This document shows positions 45,441 through 57,596 of a stretch of DNA of 64,000 bases, one piece after another. Positions within the stretch are counted from its first letter, which is position 1, and each line of letters opens with the position of its first letter. The translations under genes were made by a program, and so were the position numbers. The notes under the pieces are model-generated. The model did not search any database, was not told the origin of the DNA, and saw only the letters and a list, made by a program, of their open reading frames with translations. The stretch is from Mycocentrospora acerina (Eukaryota; Ascomycota; Dothideomycetes; Pleosporales): positions 806,001-870,000 of the forward strand of contig JAKUHH010000284.1 of the NCBI GenBank assembly GCA_022701365.1, given 5' to 3'.

Positions 45441-45518
45441 GTGGCAATATGCCAGCTACGTGGGAATATACCAGCTTACTTGAAATAGGCTAGCTATGTG
45501 GGAATATGCCAGCTAGCT
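45441..45518. repeat. Degenerate ~19-bp tandem repeat (gtgggaatatgccagcta)
   Basis: Four imperfect units of gtgggaatatgccagctaN lie directly against the left end of the TIR element. Confidence 0.7.
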
Positions 45519-45521
45519 ATA

Positions 45522-46227
45522 CCGTGTCCGTGCACTCAACGCCCGGATTCACTCAACGCCCCGCTATTTGCTAGTAAAAAGGTCAAAACAGGGTACCTTA
45601 AAAACACAATAAAATAGTAAGATAAAGTTTAAATAAAAAACTCTTAATATTAAAGTTAGAAAGTATTAAAACCTAAAGAAGATAAGTATAAAAAATATTT
45701 AAAAAGTATAAAATAGTAATACATTTTAGTCTAATATTTTTAATTTTAGATTTTTAGAAATACTTCTATATTAGAAAAGTATTTAAAACTCTATTTAAAG
45801 TATATTTTATATTAGCAAGTTTTAAATTTAAATACTAATTAAAAAGTTAAATAGTACTTTAAAATTTAGAAAAAACTCTTTAAATAATTAAAAGCTCTTT
45901 AAAGTGTAATTTATGTCTTAAAATAAAAAACTCTTAATATTAAATCTTTAAATTTCTTATTATTCTATAACATTTATTTACATTGTTTTTACTTTAATCT
46001 AATATTAAGAAAAAAAGGCCTTTTTGTAAGACCTTTTTCTAAATATAACTAAATTTTAAAATCTTTAATTATAGAGAATAAAAAGCTTTAAATATTTAAT
46101 ATTAGAAGTTTTTATTAATTACTACTATAACTGCTAGTATACTGCTTTTTAAAGTGCACTTTTTGACCTTTTTACTAGCAAATAGCGGGGCGTTGAGTGA
46201 ATCCGGGCGTTGAGTGCACGGACACGG
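45522..46227. mobile_element. 706-bp MITE-like DNA element with perfect 67-bp terminal inverted repeats
   Basis: Left TIR 45522-45588 and right TIR 46161-46227 are exact reverse complements, starting CCGTGTCCGTGCACTCAAC. The element is flanked by TA on both sides (45520-45521 and 46228-46229), as for Tc1/mariner-pogo insertions. Each TIR contains the decamer ACTCAACGCC twice, a possible transposase-binding site. The interior (about 45600-46150) is extremely AT-rich and has no coding capacity, so this is non-autonomous. Confidence 0.9.
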
Positions 46228-46235
46228 TATTGGAA

Positions 46236-46257
46236 TACCATGTCCGTGCACTCAACA
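46236..46257. mobile_element. Second, partial TIR-like end
   Basis: ataccatgtccgtgcactca and the next bases match the outer 19 bp of the neighbouring element's TIR with one G-to-A change, then diverge. It probably marks the left end of another, degraded or different family member running right. No matching right end was found; an isolated ACTCAACGCC lies at about 47160. Confidence 0.55.
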
Positions 46258-48008
46258 TGCCTGTTCAATAAACACGCACACCACCACAATTCGTCCTGAC
46301 TTTGCAGCCCCTGTAACCTAACATCACAATGGCGATTAAAGGAGGCCTTACAGAGCTAGACGCAGCAGATTCAGATGAAGACATGTTGTACATAAAGATG
46401 GCTGATAAACATAGCGTATGGCGATCTGCGCTGACGCTGAGGGACCGAGGTATTAACGCATCCCGTGTAGACGAGGAGCTGAATCGGCGCGCTATGTATC
46501 CACACGATGAGGTAGAGCTTGTATAGTGCATTAGAGTAGATTCAGGCGATGAAGAGTAAGGAGATTAATGCACGCAATATTAACCAAAACACAAGAAGGA
46601 GGAGAAACATCGCAAAAAAGCCATTTAATTACCCTAGAGTAGTATACACAAAGCTACGAAACCTTTGTAAGGCCTAAGAAGAAACAACGTAGTAGTGCGG
46701 CTACCTGTAGTGATGCTTGTCCTGCAGAGCCGATTCGGGCAGCTCTCACCAAAATCACCTGCTGCAGCGGAATCTCAACACTTCTAGAAAGATAGGTTTA
46801 AGCAAAGTTAGTCGTGTAGGTCTGTAAAACACTCAATTAAGAACTCTTGCTATGAGTGCTCTTCTTTGTAGCCTTGCCGCAATTCTATATTGGCGCTTGT
46901 AAGGGCGTCAAGGCGTAAATTAACTGAGCAGGCGCGTTGGGTACACGTACACAGTGGCTGGTGTGGGCTACTAGCTGGTGGAACACATTCCCAGAGTGGT
47001 TCACACTGTCGTTAACAAAACTGGAAGAATAAAATCCAATAAGGATTGCGTCTCCTATTACAGCAACTATTAACCATTAATCCACTTATCCAGCACACGG
47101 CTTCTCTTCTCTTGATTACGTCATTTTTTAACATTTCAAAGTGCTGTCATTTCCTTTACACTCAACGCCGGCCAGGAAACAACGCACAGTAGTGTTGATG
47201 ATTTTAACGACGATTCTTAGTAACTTCTAGAATTAATCTAATTGTCAATAGGAGGGTTAACAGGGACTGCAGTAGAGATGAAAGCTTTAACTGACAGTAC
47301 ATTTCTGAGTCTCTTTCCAGATTTATCTAATCATGATATATTCTTTCTAAGAGAAGAAGGGCACACTTCGATGTATCCTTGGAAGACTGTGGGAAGGTCA
47401 GATTTGGGCGAAATTGATCCGCGTGGACACACAATATTAATTTACTCCGGCGGCGATCATACTAAATCACCAAGCACATTGTTACAAAGACTAAATTTTG
47501 ATTAGCTTGCTGAATTAAGCCCTCTTGCCCTTTAAGGAGAACACCAAAACTACGACCTACGGCCCTACCGAAAGCCTCGGCCGAATCCACAATCCTGCTC
47601 CTTCTATGCGCTACTTTCGGAACCTAGATTGCCGTCTCCGGGGGACTAGGATATCTTTTTGACTCGAGATGATTTGGCCATGAGAAGATATTTACGCGGC
47701 CCCAAAAGCTTCATTCAATGTTTATTGGCAGGGAGTAACCCAGCGCGGAGTTCTCCGGCTAACAAGCATCTTCGGCGACGGATAACTCTTTGATGCCGAT
47801 TCTCCTAGGCAATGCATAGAGCAAATACTATAATGTAAATGAAAGAGCTCATAGGACTTAGCACCTTGCATAAATGCTACTTCGTGTTCAGTGTTTATAT
47901 AACTAGGGCTGATGTTCCAACGGATTTTGCTATTCACTATAATCCAAGATCTTGAGCTACTTCTGCTGTACACTTTATTCAGTCCATTCTTATTACATCT
48001 CTACTAAG
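46258..48008. other. Stretch right of the TIR elements
   Basis: A 65-codon frame at 46329-46526 (MAIKGGLTELDAADSDEDML) and a 75-codon frame at 47278-47505 (MKALTDSTFLSLFPDL) have reasonable composition but no recognised family. They may be relics carried in or near the partial element. The rest shows nothing gene-like. Confidence 0.35.
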
Positions 48009-48785
48009 ATGTCAAACTCTTTTACTACGACCGATAATGCGACAGTTCAATTCAACGCCACCCTGATGACGGACAAACTTGCTGAAACAGCCGCACCCGT
48101 CCCTGCGCAACACAAAGCGGCTATCCACACGGTCGGCCACACAGTTGGCCACACGCAATCATCTTCCACCTCGAAAATAATTTTGGACCGAAGATGGTGG
48201 TTAGTTGTTATTCCTGCCTACTGGATTGTTTGGCATTGTGTCCAGTACATCTGGGGTATTCCAGCGATGGGTGACCCAAAGTTAATGTGGGAAGTTCGGG
48301 GCCGACTATTTGGCAAATTACACATCCTTGGTAGCGGCTTCGCCATGTTTTGCGGGCCCCTACAGTTTCTTGACAGTCTCCGGCGCCGATACCCCATACT
48401 TCACCGCTGGATCGGCCGCCTCTATTATGCCGGTATAGTGATTGGAGGCATTAACGCCTTTAAGATGTCCTTCCGCGCCGCATGCCATCCAGTCGGCCAG
48501 GTCGGCTTCGTCGTCCTGGCCTGCATCTGGTTGGTTACAGGTGCACTTGGGTTTATTGCTATTCTTAGGAACGACACTCAGACCCATAAGGAATGGATGA
48601 TTCGCAACTACGCCGGGACATATGCTGCTGTTGTACTGCGCCTCCAGATGCCCCCTCTCATGGCCCTCGGCATTCATCAGTACTATGCTGCCGCTATCAC
48701 GGGCTGGATATCGTGGGTGCCGAATATTATTATTGCTGAGTGGTGGATAGCAAGCCGCCGTCAGAAGAAACTCAATGTAGAGTAG
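48009..48785 (+). CDS. DUF2306-type multi-pass membrane protein
   Basis: 258 residues from the ATG at 48009 (MSNSFTTTDNATV). A Thr/His-rich N-terminus is followed by about four to five membrane helices: WWLVVIPAYWIVWHCVQYIW, GKLHILGSGFAMFCGPLQFL, LYYAGIVIGGINAF, GFVVLACIWLVTGALGFIAI and a last one near WISWVPNIIIAEWW. The motif set LHRWIGRLYY, THKEWMIRNYAGTYAAVVLR is characteristic of the DUF2306 family of predicted membrane proteins. Conserved His residues in the helices could bind heme or metal, but this is inference. Function unknown. It is isolated in gene-poor DNA. Confidence 0.82.
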   Translation: MSNSFTTTDNATVQFNATLMTDKLAETAAPVPAQHKAAIHTVGHTVGHTQSSSTSKIILDRRWWLVVIPAYWIVWHCVQYIWGIPAMGDPKLMWEVRGRLFGKLHILGSGFAMFCGPLQFLDSLRRRYPILHRWIGRLYYAGIVIGGINAFKMSFRAACHPVGQVGFVVLACIWLVTGALGFIAILRNDTQTHKEWMIRNYAGTYAAVVLRLQMPPLMALGIHQYYAAAITGWISWVPNIIIAEWWIASRRQKKLNVE

Positions 48786-50844
48786 TGTTGGAATGCCGGC
48801 AACGGAAGATAAGCCGTACGCTGTAGTGCACTAGACTAAACACGGATACCTCTGAAAATACGTATGACTACGGCTAGGAGCATTGAAGACAGGAAGGAAG
48901 GAATGTGAGTACGAATGAGGTCCCTTCTTTGGATAGAACAGTATTCTTATTACAACTAGGGAGGCTTAGATTTTGTGGCTGGATTTTACTTGCTTATGTC
49001 GTTGGATTTTTTTTTAGCTCATTTGACTAGGCCAGCTCTGGCAATATAAGATGGGAGATATTGAGATAGCCTATTCTATCTAGCCAATGTATCAAATGTC
49101 GGTCGCCTCATTGCCCACTTCCAAGGAATGTCTCATACAGACTATCTGGCGCGGTGACTTACACTGTGCATGGAGACAAGCTATTACCAGCGGTTACGAA
49201 AGAGTGAAAACTTGAATACAAATTCCATGCAATAAAGCACAACTAAAAAAGGTCAAGAAGCTCTTGAGCCAATTGAGCCAACATATCATTTATCTAGAGG
49301 CCGATGTCTGTTCTCTATACCTAAGCTGTCGACTTTGAAATGCTATCTGATTCAGTCCAAGCCTTTGAATTATTGTGGAGAGATAAAAAGGAAAAATAAA
49401 TATACTACTTAAAGTATACAAAGTCTCTCTTGGCTGATCCTGCAGGATGAGCAGACAGAACTACCTATTTAATAATCAACCTCAAATCAGTCGGATAGAT
49501 AAAGAATCTCTGCTATTAAATATGGCCTTGGAGAAAGATCTTTTTACTAAAACTCGTTCCTTTAAGAAATGAGCAAAAAGTACATGGTGGTCCAAATAGG
49601 GGAAAGAAATTGAAATAAGAGCTCTCGTTAATGATGGAGTAGATTTCAAACTATTTGAAGTTTAAAGGTCCAGAATATTATGAGCTGGGTTTAATTCATT
49701 AAAAATACCATTCGTTTGATATAGACTCTTGGAGAATAATAGCTTATAACGTCTCGTTTGTTGTTGCTGTCCACGGCATTGTGGGAACGGTTAGTCCTAA
49801 GATTCAGCCTTGAATCTACAGACTGTTTGCAACCTTATTTAAAGTTCTAAAATAGAGCAGTTTATTATTGTGGAAGACCGATCTGATGCTCGGTGTAACT
49901 CAAAACCTATGAAGTGTCTTGACTTGCCACAAACCGGTTTTAAAATGCGCTTTACTCATAACAAGTCCTCAGTGCATAATTCTCATTTCGGTCTTTGTAT
50001 CCGCTACTATACATTGTATAGTCATCAAAAGTTTCTCATTCGTCAAAGAATTTAGTGATGGGTATTGAAGTCACTCCCTCTCTTACGACCCATAGATCGC
50101 TTTCTATTATCTTCTATATCTTCTGAATACGCAAAAAGCGATGTCACTTGATAGCGTTCATCTTCGCGGACTAAAATGTTTAGGCCCTAAGGCGAATAGA
50201 TGTGTACAATTTTTTGCCAAAGATCCTTGAAATCGTCGCACTGTTTTCAATGTGGCTGCACAGGCGCTACTCATAGCCTCATTAGATGAAGCTGTTGGAC
50301 TATACTAAGAGAGTCTGCACAATTAGGTTCGAGACTAGTATACCACTACAACAAGTAGTAACTACAAAGAATTGTCTTGTCATAGACCATTAAATCTGAG
50401 TGAAATCCTGGAGGACAATACATGAATGAGGAGGGCTGGATTCTTTGGAACCAAATTAAATCGGAGCCTAGATAGCAGCATCAAAAACAATGTCCCTTTT
50501 ATGTTCTTCTGAAGAGAGAAAATGTATAAATGCTATCGATTAATATTCGGGACTGCAGACTTTATTTGGCCACAGTAAAAAAAGTAGCCAATTTATGTCA
50601 CTATGAGATTTATATTCCGGCTTCGTGTCCATTAAATGTATAAATGACGATTGACTAGTCTTCAAATATCTAGCACTAATTGGAGCTTATTCTCAGAATT
50701 CTTCTTCAATAATATTTCGAAGAATTTCGAGTTCTTCAACGTGATCTAAGCATAACCTGTAGGCTATTATTGAGTAATTAGATACTGACTAAAAAGAGGT
50801 ATGGACCGTGAGGAGGGGAAATAATCAAGAGGCCGCCGCTATTA
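48786..50844. other. 2-kb AT-rich spacer
   Basis: No gene supported. Stops are dense; the longest frame (about 60 codons near 49870) is unremarkable. Confidence 0.5.
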
Positions 50845-52488
50845 CTAATATCCGCTTCCATCTCCGGGAATAACATCGACAATGTCAGCTGCTTTATAGA
50901 GCACATTTGGGGAGAAGAATCCATTAAGGATTGGGTACGGCAGTTCTCCCCAAATCCTCTGGAGCCTCTTTGCGCTATCCAGGAACCTTCGCCTCACATC
51001 CTCAATATCGGAACCAATCAGATTTCCGTTGCGCTTGACAAACTTTCCATCGACGAGAACGTACTCAACGTCCCCAACGTTGGAATGCATGATTACAGCG
51101 GCTACTGGATCTTCCCATCCTATCATGTTTGGTGAATCACCTCTGAACACCACAATGTCGGCCTTTGCACCGGGAGCGATGATACCAATATCATCTCTGT
51201 GAAATGCCCTCCCTCCGTTGTAGGTTGCTAGTATGAAAGCCTGGTTCACGCTCATTGGGTTGTTTGAAAGCATTCTCCAGTCGTCGTTGACCAGCCGGCT
51301 GAGTGTAAGCCTTGTAGTTTGCAGCCACATTCTAGCCTGAGTGACAATATCCGTTGAGTAAGTTGAGTGCGTATCTATTCCAAGTGCCACTTGGTCAAGA
51401 ACATGATGGGCGTGCGGGTGATCTTGACCGTACTGGTGGGCCGATTCCGTGCACAAACCAAGAAAATGGTTGTATTTCCTCAGTAGTTCTGCATCGGCTT
51501 TATTGACTGATCTACCGTGTGAAAATACAATAGGAACGGTAGTATTAAGTAGATCCAGTGAATTCAGAAGGGTAGGCGAGTTCTCGGCTGGTAGGTTTGG
51601 TTAGCCATTAGAAGTACCAAGGAAAAAGTATATACTTGCCGCCTTCTCCAAAATGTGCCCCTACGAAATGGGTGGTGATAATGGAGAGATTTAAATTTCT
51701 TTGAACAGTAAGTAGAATCCAAGGGTAAGATGTTTGAGGCGGTTATACCTCACAGCATCTTTAACTCTTCAGACCTCCTCACTACTTCCCATAGCAAATC
51801 TATCGTAGGCCAGTCCGACACTGACACTTGATCCACTCCAAATCCTCTCCTCATCTCTAGCCAATGTTTCTAAATCTTCGAACTGGTCATTTATGGTAAA
51901 TCCGTTCTCGAGTTCGTGAATAGTATATGCCCACCAAACTCTTGCACCACTATCCACTGAAGCTCTTAGGCCAGGCACAGATTGCTCTCTTGACCATGTA
52001 TTATGAGCATGGTTCAAGATTGAAGTTACCCCTGCGTTCAGAGATTCTGAAATGCCGATACGAGTACCCAAATAAATATCATCAGGTGTAAAGTGCTGGC
52101 TAACAGGCGAGAACTCGCCATAGCGGATAAAATATTCAGCAAGTGTGACGTTTGACATGATCGTTCGAAAGGCACTCTGCCAGAGATGACGGTGGGTGTC
52201 TGAGAATCCTGGACTGATTATTTTGCCAGATACGTCGATGATCTCGGATGTGTCCAAATCATGGGGTGACAGCACCTCCCCAACAGAGATAATGATAGAA
52301 TCTCTGATGAGAATGGAAGAGTTTCGAAGTACTGATACGGAGGAGGTGGTAGTGTTGTATGTTATGATTGTACCACCTTGGAGTACAATGGAAGTTGAAT
52401 TTGACTTAACGCCATGGTCGACACCGTAGACAACCGGGACTGCAAGTACCCAGATGCATGTCAGGTACTGTTTGAGATTGAAAACCAT
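50845..52488 (-). pseudogene. Amidohydrolase (cytosine deaminase/chlorohydrolase-like) with an in-frame stop
   Basis: Three exons on the minus strand, 52488-51749, 51698-51640 and 51587-50845, total 514 codons. The N-terminus is a signal-peptide-like segment (YLTCIWVLAVPVVYG). Metal ligands appear in FSDTHRHLW (HxH), TTHFVGAHF, FSHGRS and GIDTHS, as in the TrzN/ATZ-like metallo-amidohydrolases. A TGA at 51771-51769 interrupts GSSEEV-stop-RVKDAVR, a stretch that otherwise runs in frame into the splice site. The second intron uses a GC donor (G then GCAAGT). Everything else is intact, so inactivation is recent, or the stop is a sequencing error. Related enzymes deaminate or dechlorinate heterocyclic rings; substrate unknown. 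Confidence 0.75.
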
Positions 52489-53336
52489 AACGAGTGTAGC
52501 GGTGGTAAAATAATTAGGGTTCTTAGCAGGCCAAAATGACAAGATTTCCTGAAGGAGTTCGCGATGTAAAACCCTGGTTTTTCCGCACAAACGATGTGAT
52601 TGAGTGATTGAACAAAGGTAGCAGACGATCGACCTATTTATATTCTTTTGGTACTGTTCAATCCCTCACATCTTTAGTCATATCTTCCTCCAGAATACTA
52701 AAAAGCTTCAACATCTCCGGGGGTCCCTAGTGCCGAAGGCCGAAGCTAAGAATGAAGGTGAAGTCATCGGAGGATTTCGAACTTGGCAGAAGATTTTATT
52801 GCAACATTAGAGGTTAACTACCTCTATCAAATCGTAATAATCATCAAATGGAGCTAGTGGCTACGGCACATTAAGGTCTCCAAGAACGAAGGCCCTTTCC
52901 AAGTACCCTCGTTTGATGACAGAACATTTGAACAAGGATCACTGACTTTTCAATGTTATGACAAAGCCTTTAGGCCTAAAAGGGTGCTCCGAAGTAAGAT
53001 AGGCCGTAGCTCAGAATTAACAATGAACTTGTTAGCATAAAGTAATATTTTAAAAGTCTGCAACCAACATCATCGTTTACCTTGAATCATTCTCTATTCC
53101 CTGAGCTTGTCTTGTTGGCAAAATATGTCGCCGAATTCCTATTGCTAACTCTACTCTACTATACTATCCTTCAACATGATTCTAACAGCGATATTGAACT
53201 TGGTGAAAATTTCCAGGAGAAAACAATATTTTATATTTGATTGATACTTTGGCGTATATTTCCTCTGCTGGTTTGAGACCAAAATACCATTTACGAGCAC
53301 ACGAATCAACAAAATTTGTGAGAATACAGGCTGGCA
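52489..53336. other. Intergenic spacer
   Basis: Promoter side of the amidohydrolase gene (frame open to 52590 but the signal peptide sets the start at 52488) and 3' side of the next gene. Nothing else seen. Confidence 0.4.
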
Positions 53337-54585
53337 TCAACCCTTCAAATTTTCTCCAACGTTCTTCTCAGTTGCCTCGAGCCACTCATTTAGGGTCTTA
53401 TTGAATTCTTCCGTCTTCTCAAGCATTATCCAATGTCCTGCATCAATATCTTTCACCTCTAACAATCCTTCTTCAACGCATCCTTCCATTGTTGCTGCCG
53501 GACGTCCAACCCTGCAGACGATATCATTGGCTCCAGTGATCATCAATGTTGGAATGTGGATTTTAGGAGAAACAGAATTGTCGGCAAGGGCTTTCTCTTC
53601 AATATCAAAGCCAAGAGAAGAAATGCAGCGGCGGTACCAGTTAAGTGCTGGGGTATAGTCGTCGCCAAATTCTGCATGGTGTATTGCCTTATCTTCCTCG
53701 CTTATCCACGAGGCCTGCATCCTATTGTTAAATCGAGGCCAGGAGTACAGATGGTGAGCTTACTAAGAGCTTTGAAGAAGCTTCTGGAGACATGTTTCGC
53801 AGATCTCTCTCCATAGCGCCAAGAGGAGCAAAATGCTTTTCCCACAAAGATGCATCGGCGCAGTAGATTATGTTGAAGAAAGTTTCCCACTAAGGAGTGC
53901 TACGTCAGTAGAGTTTTGTTTCTGCCAACGATTGAAGTATAGTTCAGTAAGCCTGTATGAAGTACTTCCAGAGATTGACTAACAAGACAGATGACAGATG
54001 ACAGATGACCGGTAATATTAAACAGCCGGATAATAGAGAAACACTTACTTTGTCCCCAATCAACTTTCCAGACTCGGGATCAGAGAAAAATACCCAGTAG
54101 CCTAACGCCTCAAATCCGACAAATTTCTTCGTCATCTCATTCACTGCCTGAACATCAATCTTTTGCCCAGGAACATGGAATGCCACGCTGACGAAAACAG
54201 ATCTCTCAACCCTTTCCGGATACCAAAGTATCAATTGAGAGAGAAGGTACGTTCCCCAATCGTGAGCCACTCCAATAACGTTGCCTATACCTTCGTGATC
54301 TAGAACAGAAATAATATCTGCAGCCATGGATTGTCCTATATATGATTCAACATCTAGAGGCTTAGAAGAGCTGCCATATCCCAGCAAGTCAGGAGCTATG
54401 ACACCGTATCCCAGGGACTTAAGGAATGGGATTTGATGTCGCCAGTCGTGGGAAGTTGATGGGAAGCCATGTAGAAGAAGGATAGTAGGTTTTTTAGGGT
54501 CGGAGGGAGCGTGATGGATATAGGCATATTTGTGGCCTGTCTTGGCGACCGTGAAAGTATTCTTCTTCGATGAAGACAAAGTCAT
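53337..54585 (-). CDS. Alpha/beta hydrolase, soluble epoxide hydrolase-like
   Basis: Three exons on the minus strand, 54585-54049, 53889-53764 and 53714-53337, give 346 residues (356 if the ATG at 54615 is used). Introns of 159 and 49 nt are in phase 0 (GDK to WETFFN; KLL to ASWISEED). Motifs are LLLHGFPSTSHDWRHQIP (oxyanion hole), nucleophile Asp in GVAHDWGTYL, acid in ITGANDIV, and His in DAGHWIMLEKTEEF. The Asp nucleophile, rather than Ser, fits epoxide hydrolases or haloalkane dehalogenases; the lid would carry the tyrosines. The enzymes open epoxides to diols in detoxification or secondary metabolism. Confidence 0.88.
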
Positions 54586-57500
54586 ATTTTTTGATGAGAT
54601 GGATTTGTGCAACAATGGATAAATGAGGCAAGTTGTACTATGTGATGTGCATTTATCTACTATTTAAGGAATTCAGCCTTGGATTGAAGGCTGAGGGGAA
54701 AGGGCCGATTGAGCTAAACGGATTTGTCAGCTAGCAGTGACGGCAGTACAGTGTTGAGAACATCACTTGAATTCCGTGAGGACTGCTGAGGTAACTTAAT
54801 TACAAATAAACATAAAGTGTTCCGCAGTGTTTGCATCTAGGTGTGATGCGCTACCGTTCGTCAAAGGTGTCTGAGAAAATGCTTCGAATATACGTAAATG
54901 GCCTGATTTGAAGTTTGGGGTTCAACATCAAAACACACATAAACTCGAAACTTTGGTTGCATTACTTTGCTAATATGCAATCTTCCAAGTAATTTGAAAG
55001 GCACGATCTCTTTTCACCAAGGCAACCAGGTTTTTCAAGTTTCTTTTCACTTTCGTCACTTGTTTTCATTCACTCTTCCAGGAACACCTCTCTTTATCTT
55101 CCGGTATATGCACAATGAAGTAATACGAAATCGGATTAATCTGTGTAGCCTTAGTTTGCCATCCTGGTTCTGGACCCATGTACCTGACTCACAGTATATC
55201 TCACATCTCTATGCGCACTAATAAGAGCAGATGCGGTACAATATAAGCATTCGATTCATATTCGCGTTCTTGATATCACTGCCTAAAAATTTGAGTCTGC
55301 AAAGTATTCGTTCTCAGCAAGTGGAATCGAGATATGGAGAATCGAATCAGACAAAAGGTTGCCAGACCCTTAGCATACGCCAAGTACAACCTGAGACAGC
55401 GAAACGCATATAATCTCCACTTTACTAAGGAGAGAAACTAGACATGTGTGGTAGATTCGTCACGCTCTAAGTTGATCTAAATTCGTAGTGAATCTAAATA
55501 GGAATGGTCGATGCCGTAGTAAAGTGAAAATTGATAGATATCTAGGTATCTGCCAAGCTAATTCCTTGAAACGAGTAAAATAGCGTCACCCGAATTGCAG
55601 ATCCCGAACTGCCAAGGTACGGTTCCGCCGGCTCGGATGACCTAGAGCGATTATAACCGAAAATATAATATATTCATTTATCGTCTTGGCAGGTGCTGTT
55701 ATTACCTTAACGTATGCGAAGCCCCCCTCTGTAAACCATTCTTTATTTTCATTTTGCTCAGAAGCTTCTTCCCGTTTTATCTTGAGCTCTTGATCGCATT
55801 GTCTTATGAATCGCATTCGAGATCTGCTTTGTACCGATACTACTAATTTTCGCTTGTCCTGGTAACCAACTGATACTAACCACCTTGCTACTCTGAATAT
55901 TCACATGGAGGACATGTGTATTCATTCTCCGTTGTGTGGTGGGAAGGAAAGGATATGTCAGCAAACAGCTGAATCATTCAACTTCGTTTTCTGCTTACGT
56001 TTTTACCTTTGGACACGTTGTGGAGAACGACAATCCAAGGCATTTCCTAGTCTACGTAATAATGACACGAGAAATTGCCTTGGTGACTATGGGACAAAAG
56101 GGCTTAGGGAGGGCGAGGGCTTTTGCGTGATCAAAAATTCCGTCGTCCATATGTAGCCTTTGCAATGACCGCGGTTTCGGACTTTGCTATGGCCGTCAGC
56201 CTGCAATAAATCTTAAATGGAAGGCGTAACCTCAAGTATTGTAATCATACTAAAAAATATTCGTTGGAAAAGATTATGTTAGGCAGGCTTTTGTCGAGTC
56301 CAAGTTTGGTCCATATGAATCATGCAAAGCGACATACATAGTCAAGGAAAGACGAATCCGCCTATTCTATAAGCCAATCCCTTACGACAAATGTCGAGAT
56401 GTGCCGATAGATGATCACCAGAAAATTGCCAACGCACAAGCTGGCATCTTCACTGTAGCCTTGCTCTCAAAAACAGTAATGAGCTCTCTTTATTTTTACT
56501 TATCATTCAGATGATTTGTATTATTATGGTAATGTCAGGAACGCCTGATGTGAGACTTAGTTTCGAGCAATCGGAATCTGGCATTTTGCAGCGTTTTCAT
56601 TTACTACTCAAGACGGCTATCTTCGCCACGGAGTTCCTCCTAGAGATGGTAGTTCACGACTTGTTTGTCATACTACTTTGTTTCTCCAGCTTCATTTTTA
56701 TGGTCTACAGTGGTTGGTGATGACAAGCTGGGTTCATATTGCAACGAACGCTATAGCGAGTCTTGCGACTTGGTTTTTACATCTGCGAGTCTTATGCGAT
56801 TTGCCCTTCTCCCAGCTTGAGGAAGGAATATCATGCGTCTTTCCATCTTTGCATGCTACCTAAATTGAAACATTTCATTGGGCAGTCGATTTCTAGCGCA
56901 ACAAGTGCTTCTAGGCTAACTTTATCGGTTTCGTCGCACTGTTTTTCTTTTTAAGGTAGCAAGTCTTAATACTGTTCTACTTTAGCGCACGCCAGCAGAT
57001 TGCGAATAGGCTATTGCATTCACTTCATGAGGCACCAGATTTGCTAGTATAAATGTAGGAACGACATAAGAGTTTACTTGCGTCGCAAGGTAGAAGAGCA
57101 AGTCAGCAAAGACAACAAGAGCAAGGATGTTGAAGCCCGTGTGTTTAGGGGCTACTGGAGTAGCGACCCTTGTATCATGAAAGGAAAGTCACAGTACAAG
57201 ATATCTTGCAAATAGCAGAGGCTATCAGGTGCGTCGTGCTAAGTGCATTGAAGAAGATCAGACATTGTTGATTCTCTACACCTATTGCATGCGACAGTGA
57301 GTGAATGATGTTCAAATCACTGCTGACTCCACGCAGCCAAGATTTCAGGCCTACAAAGCTATTTGAGCCTTAGCTTCTTGCGGTACACTCCCACAAAAGC
57401 AGCGCTGCAGCATAGGGGTTATGGATGATTTCCTAACCGCGCTATTTGCAGGTGTCTTCGTATTGCAAATAATTGATGACACGGCCTTCAAAATCAGACA

Positions 57501-57596
57501 CCCACTTAGCCACGCTACATAAGCCACCTAAGCTTTTGTATTTGTATTCCTTTTGACCTAAACACTCGGAGATATTCAAAATACTACACATTAATC
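54586..57596. other. 3-kb gene-poor spacer
   Basis: AT-rich. Short frames on both strands (for example around 55586-56156 and 56511-56954) have no recognisable product. It forms the right edge of the gene-poor accessory block. Confidence 0.5.

Noticed and set aside
51697..51790. An intron that would remove the TGA from the amidohydrolase
   Set aside because: No GT donor before the stop gives the phase needed to join the next exon, and the codons after the stop fit the family.
22288..54585. A secondary-metabolite cluster
   Set aside because: No PKS, NRPS, terpene synthase or DMAT backbone gene is present, only tailoring-type enzymes scattered over 30 kb.
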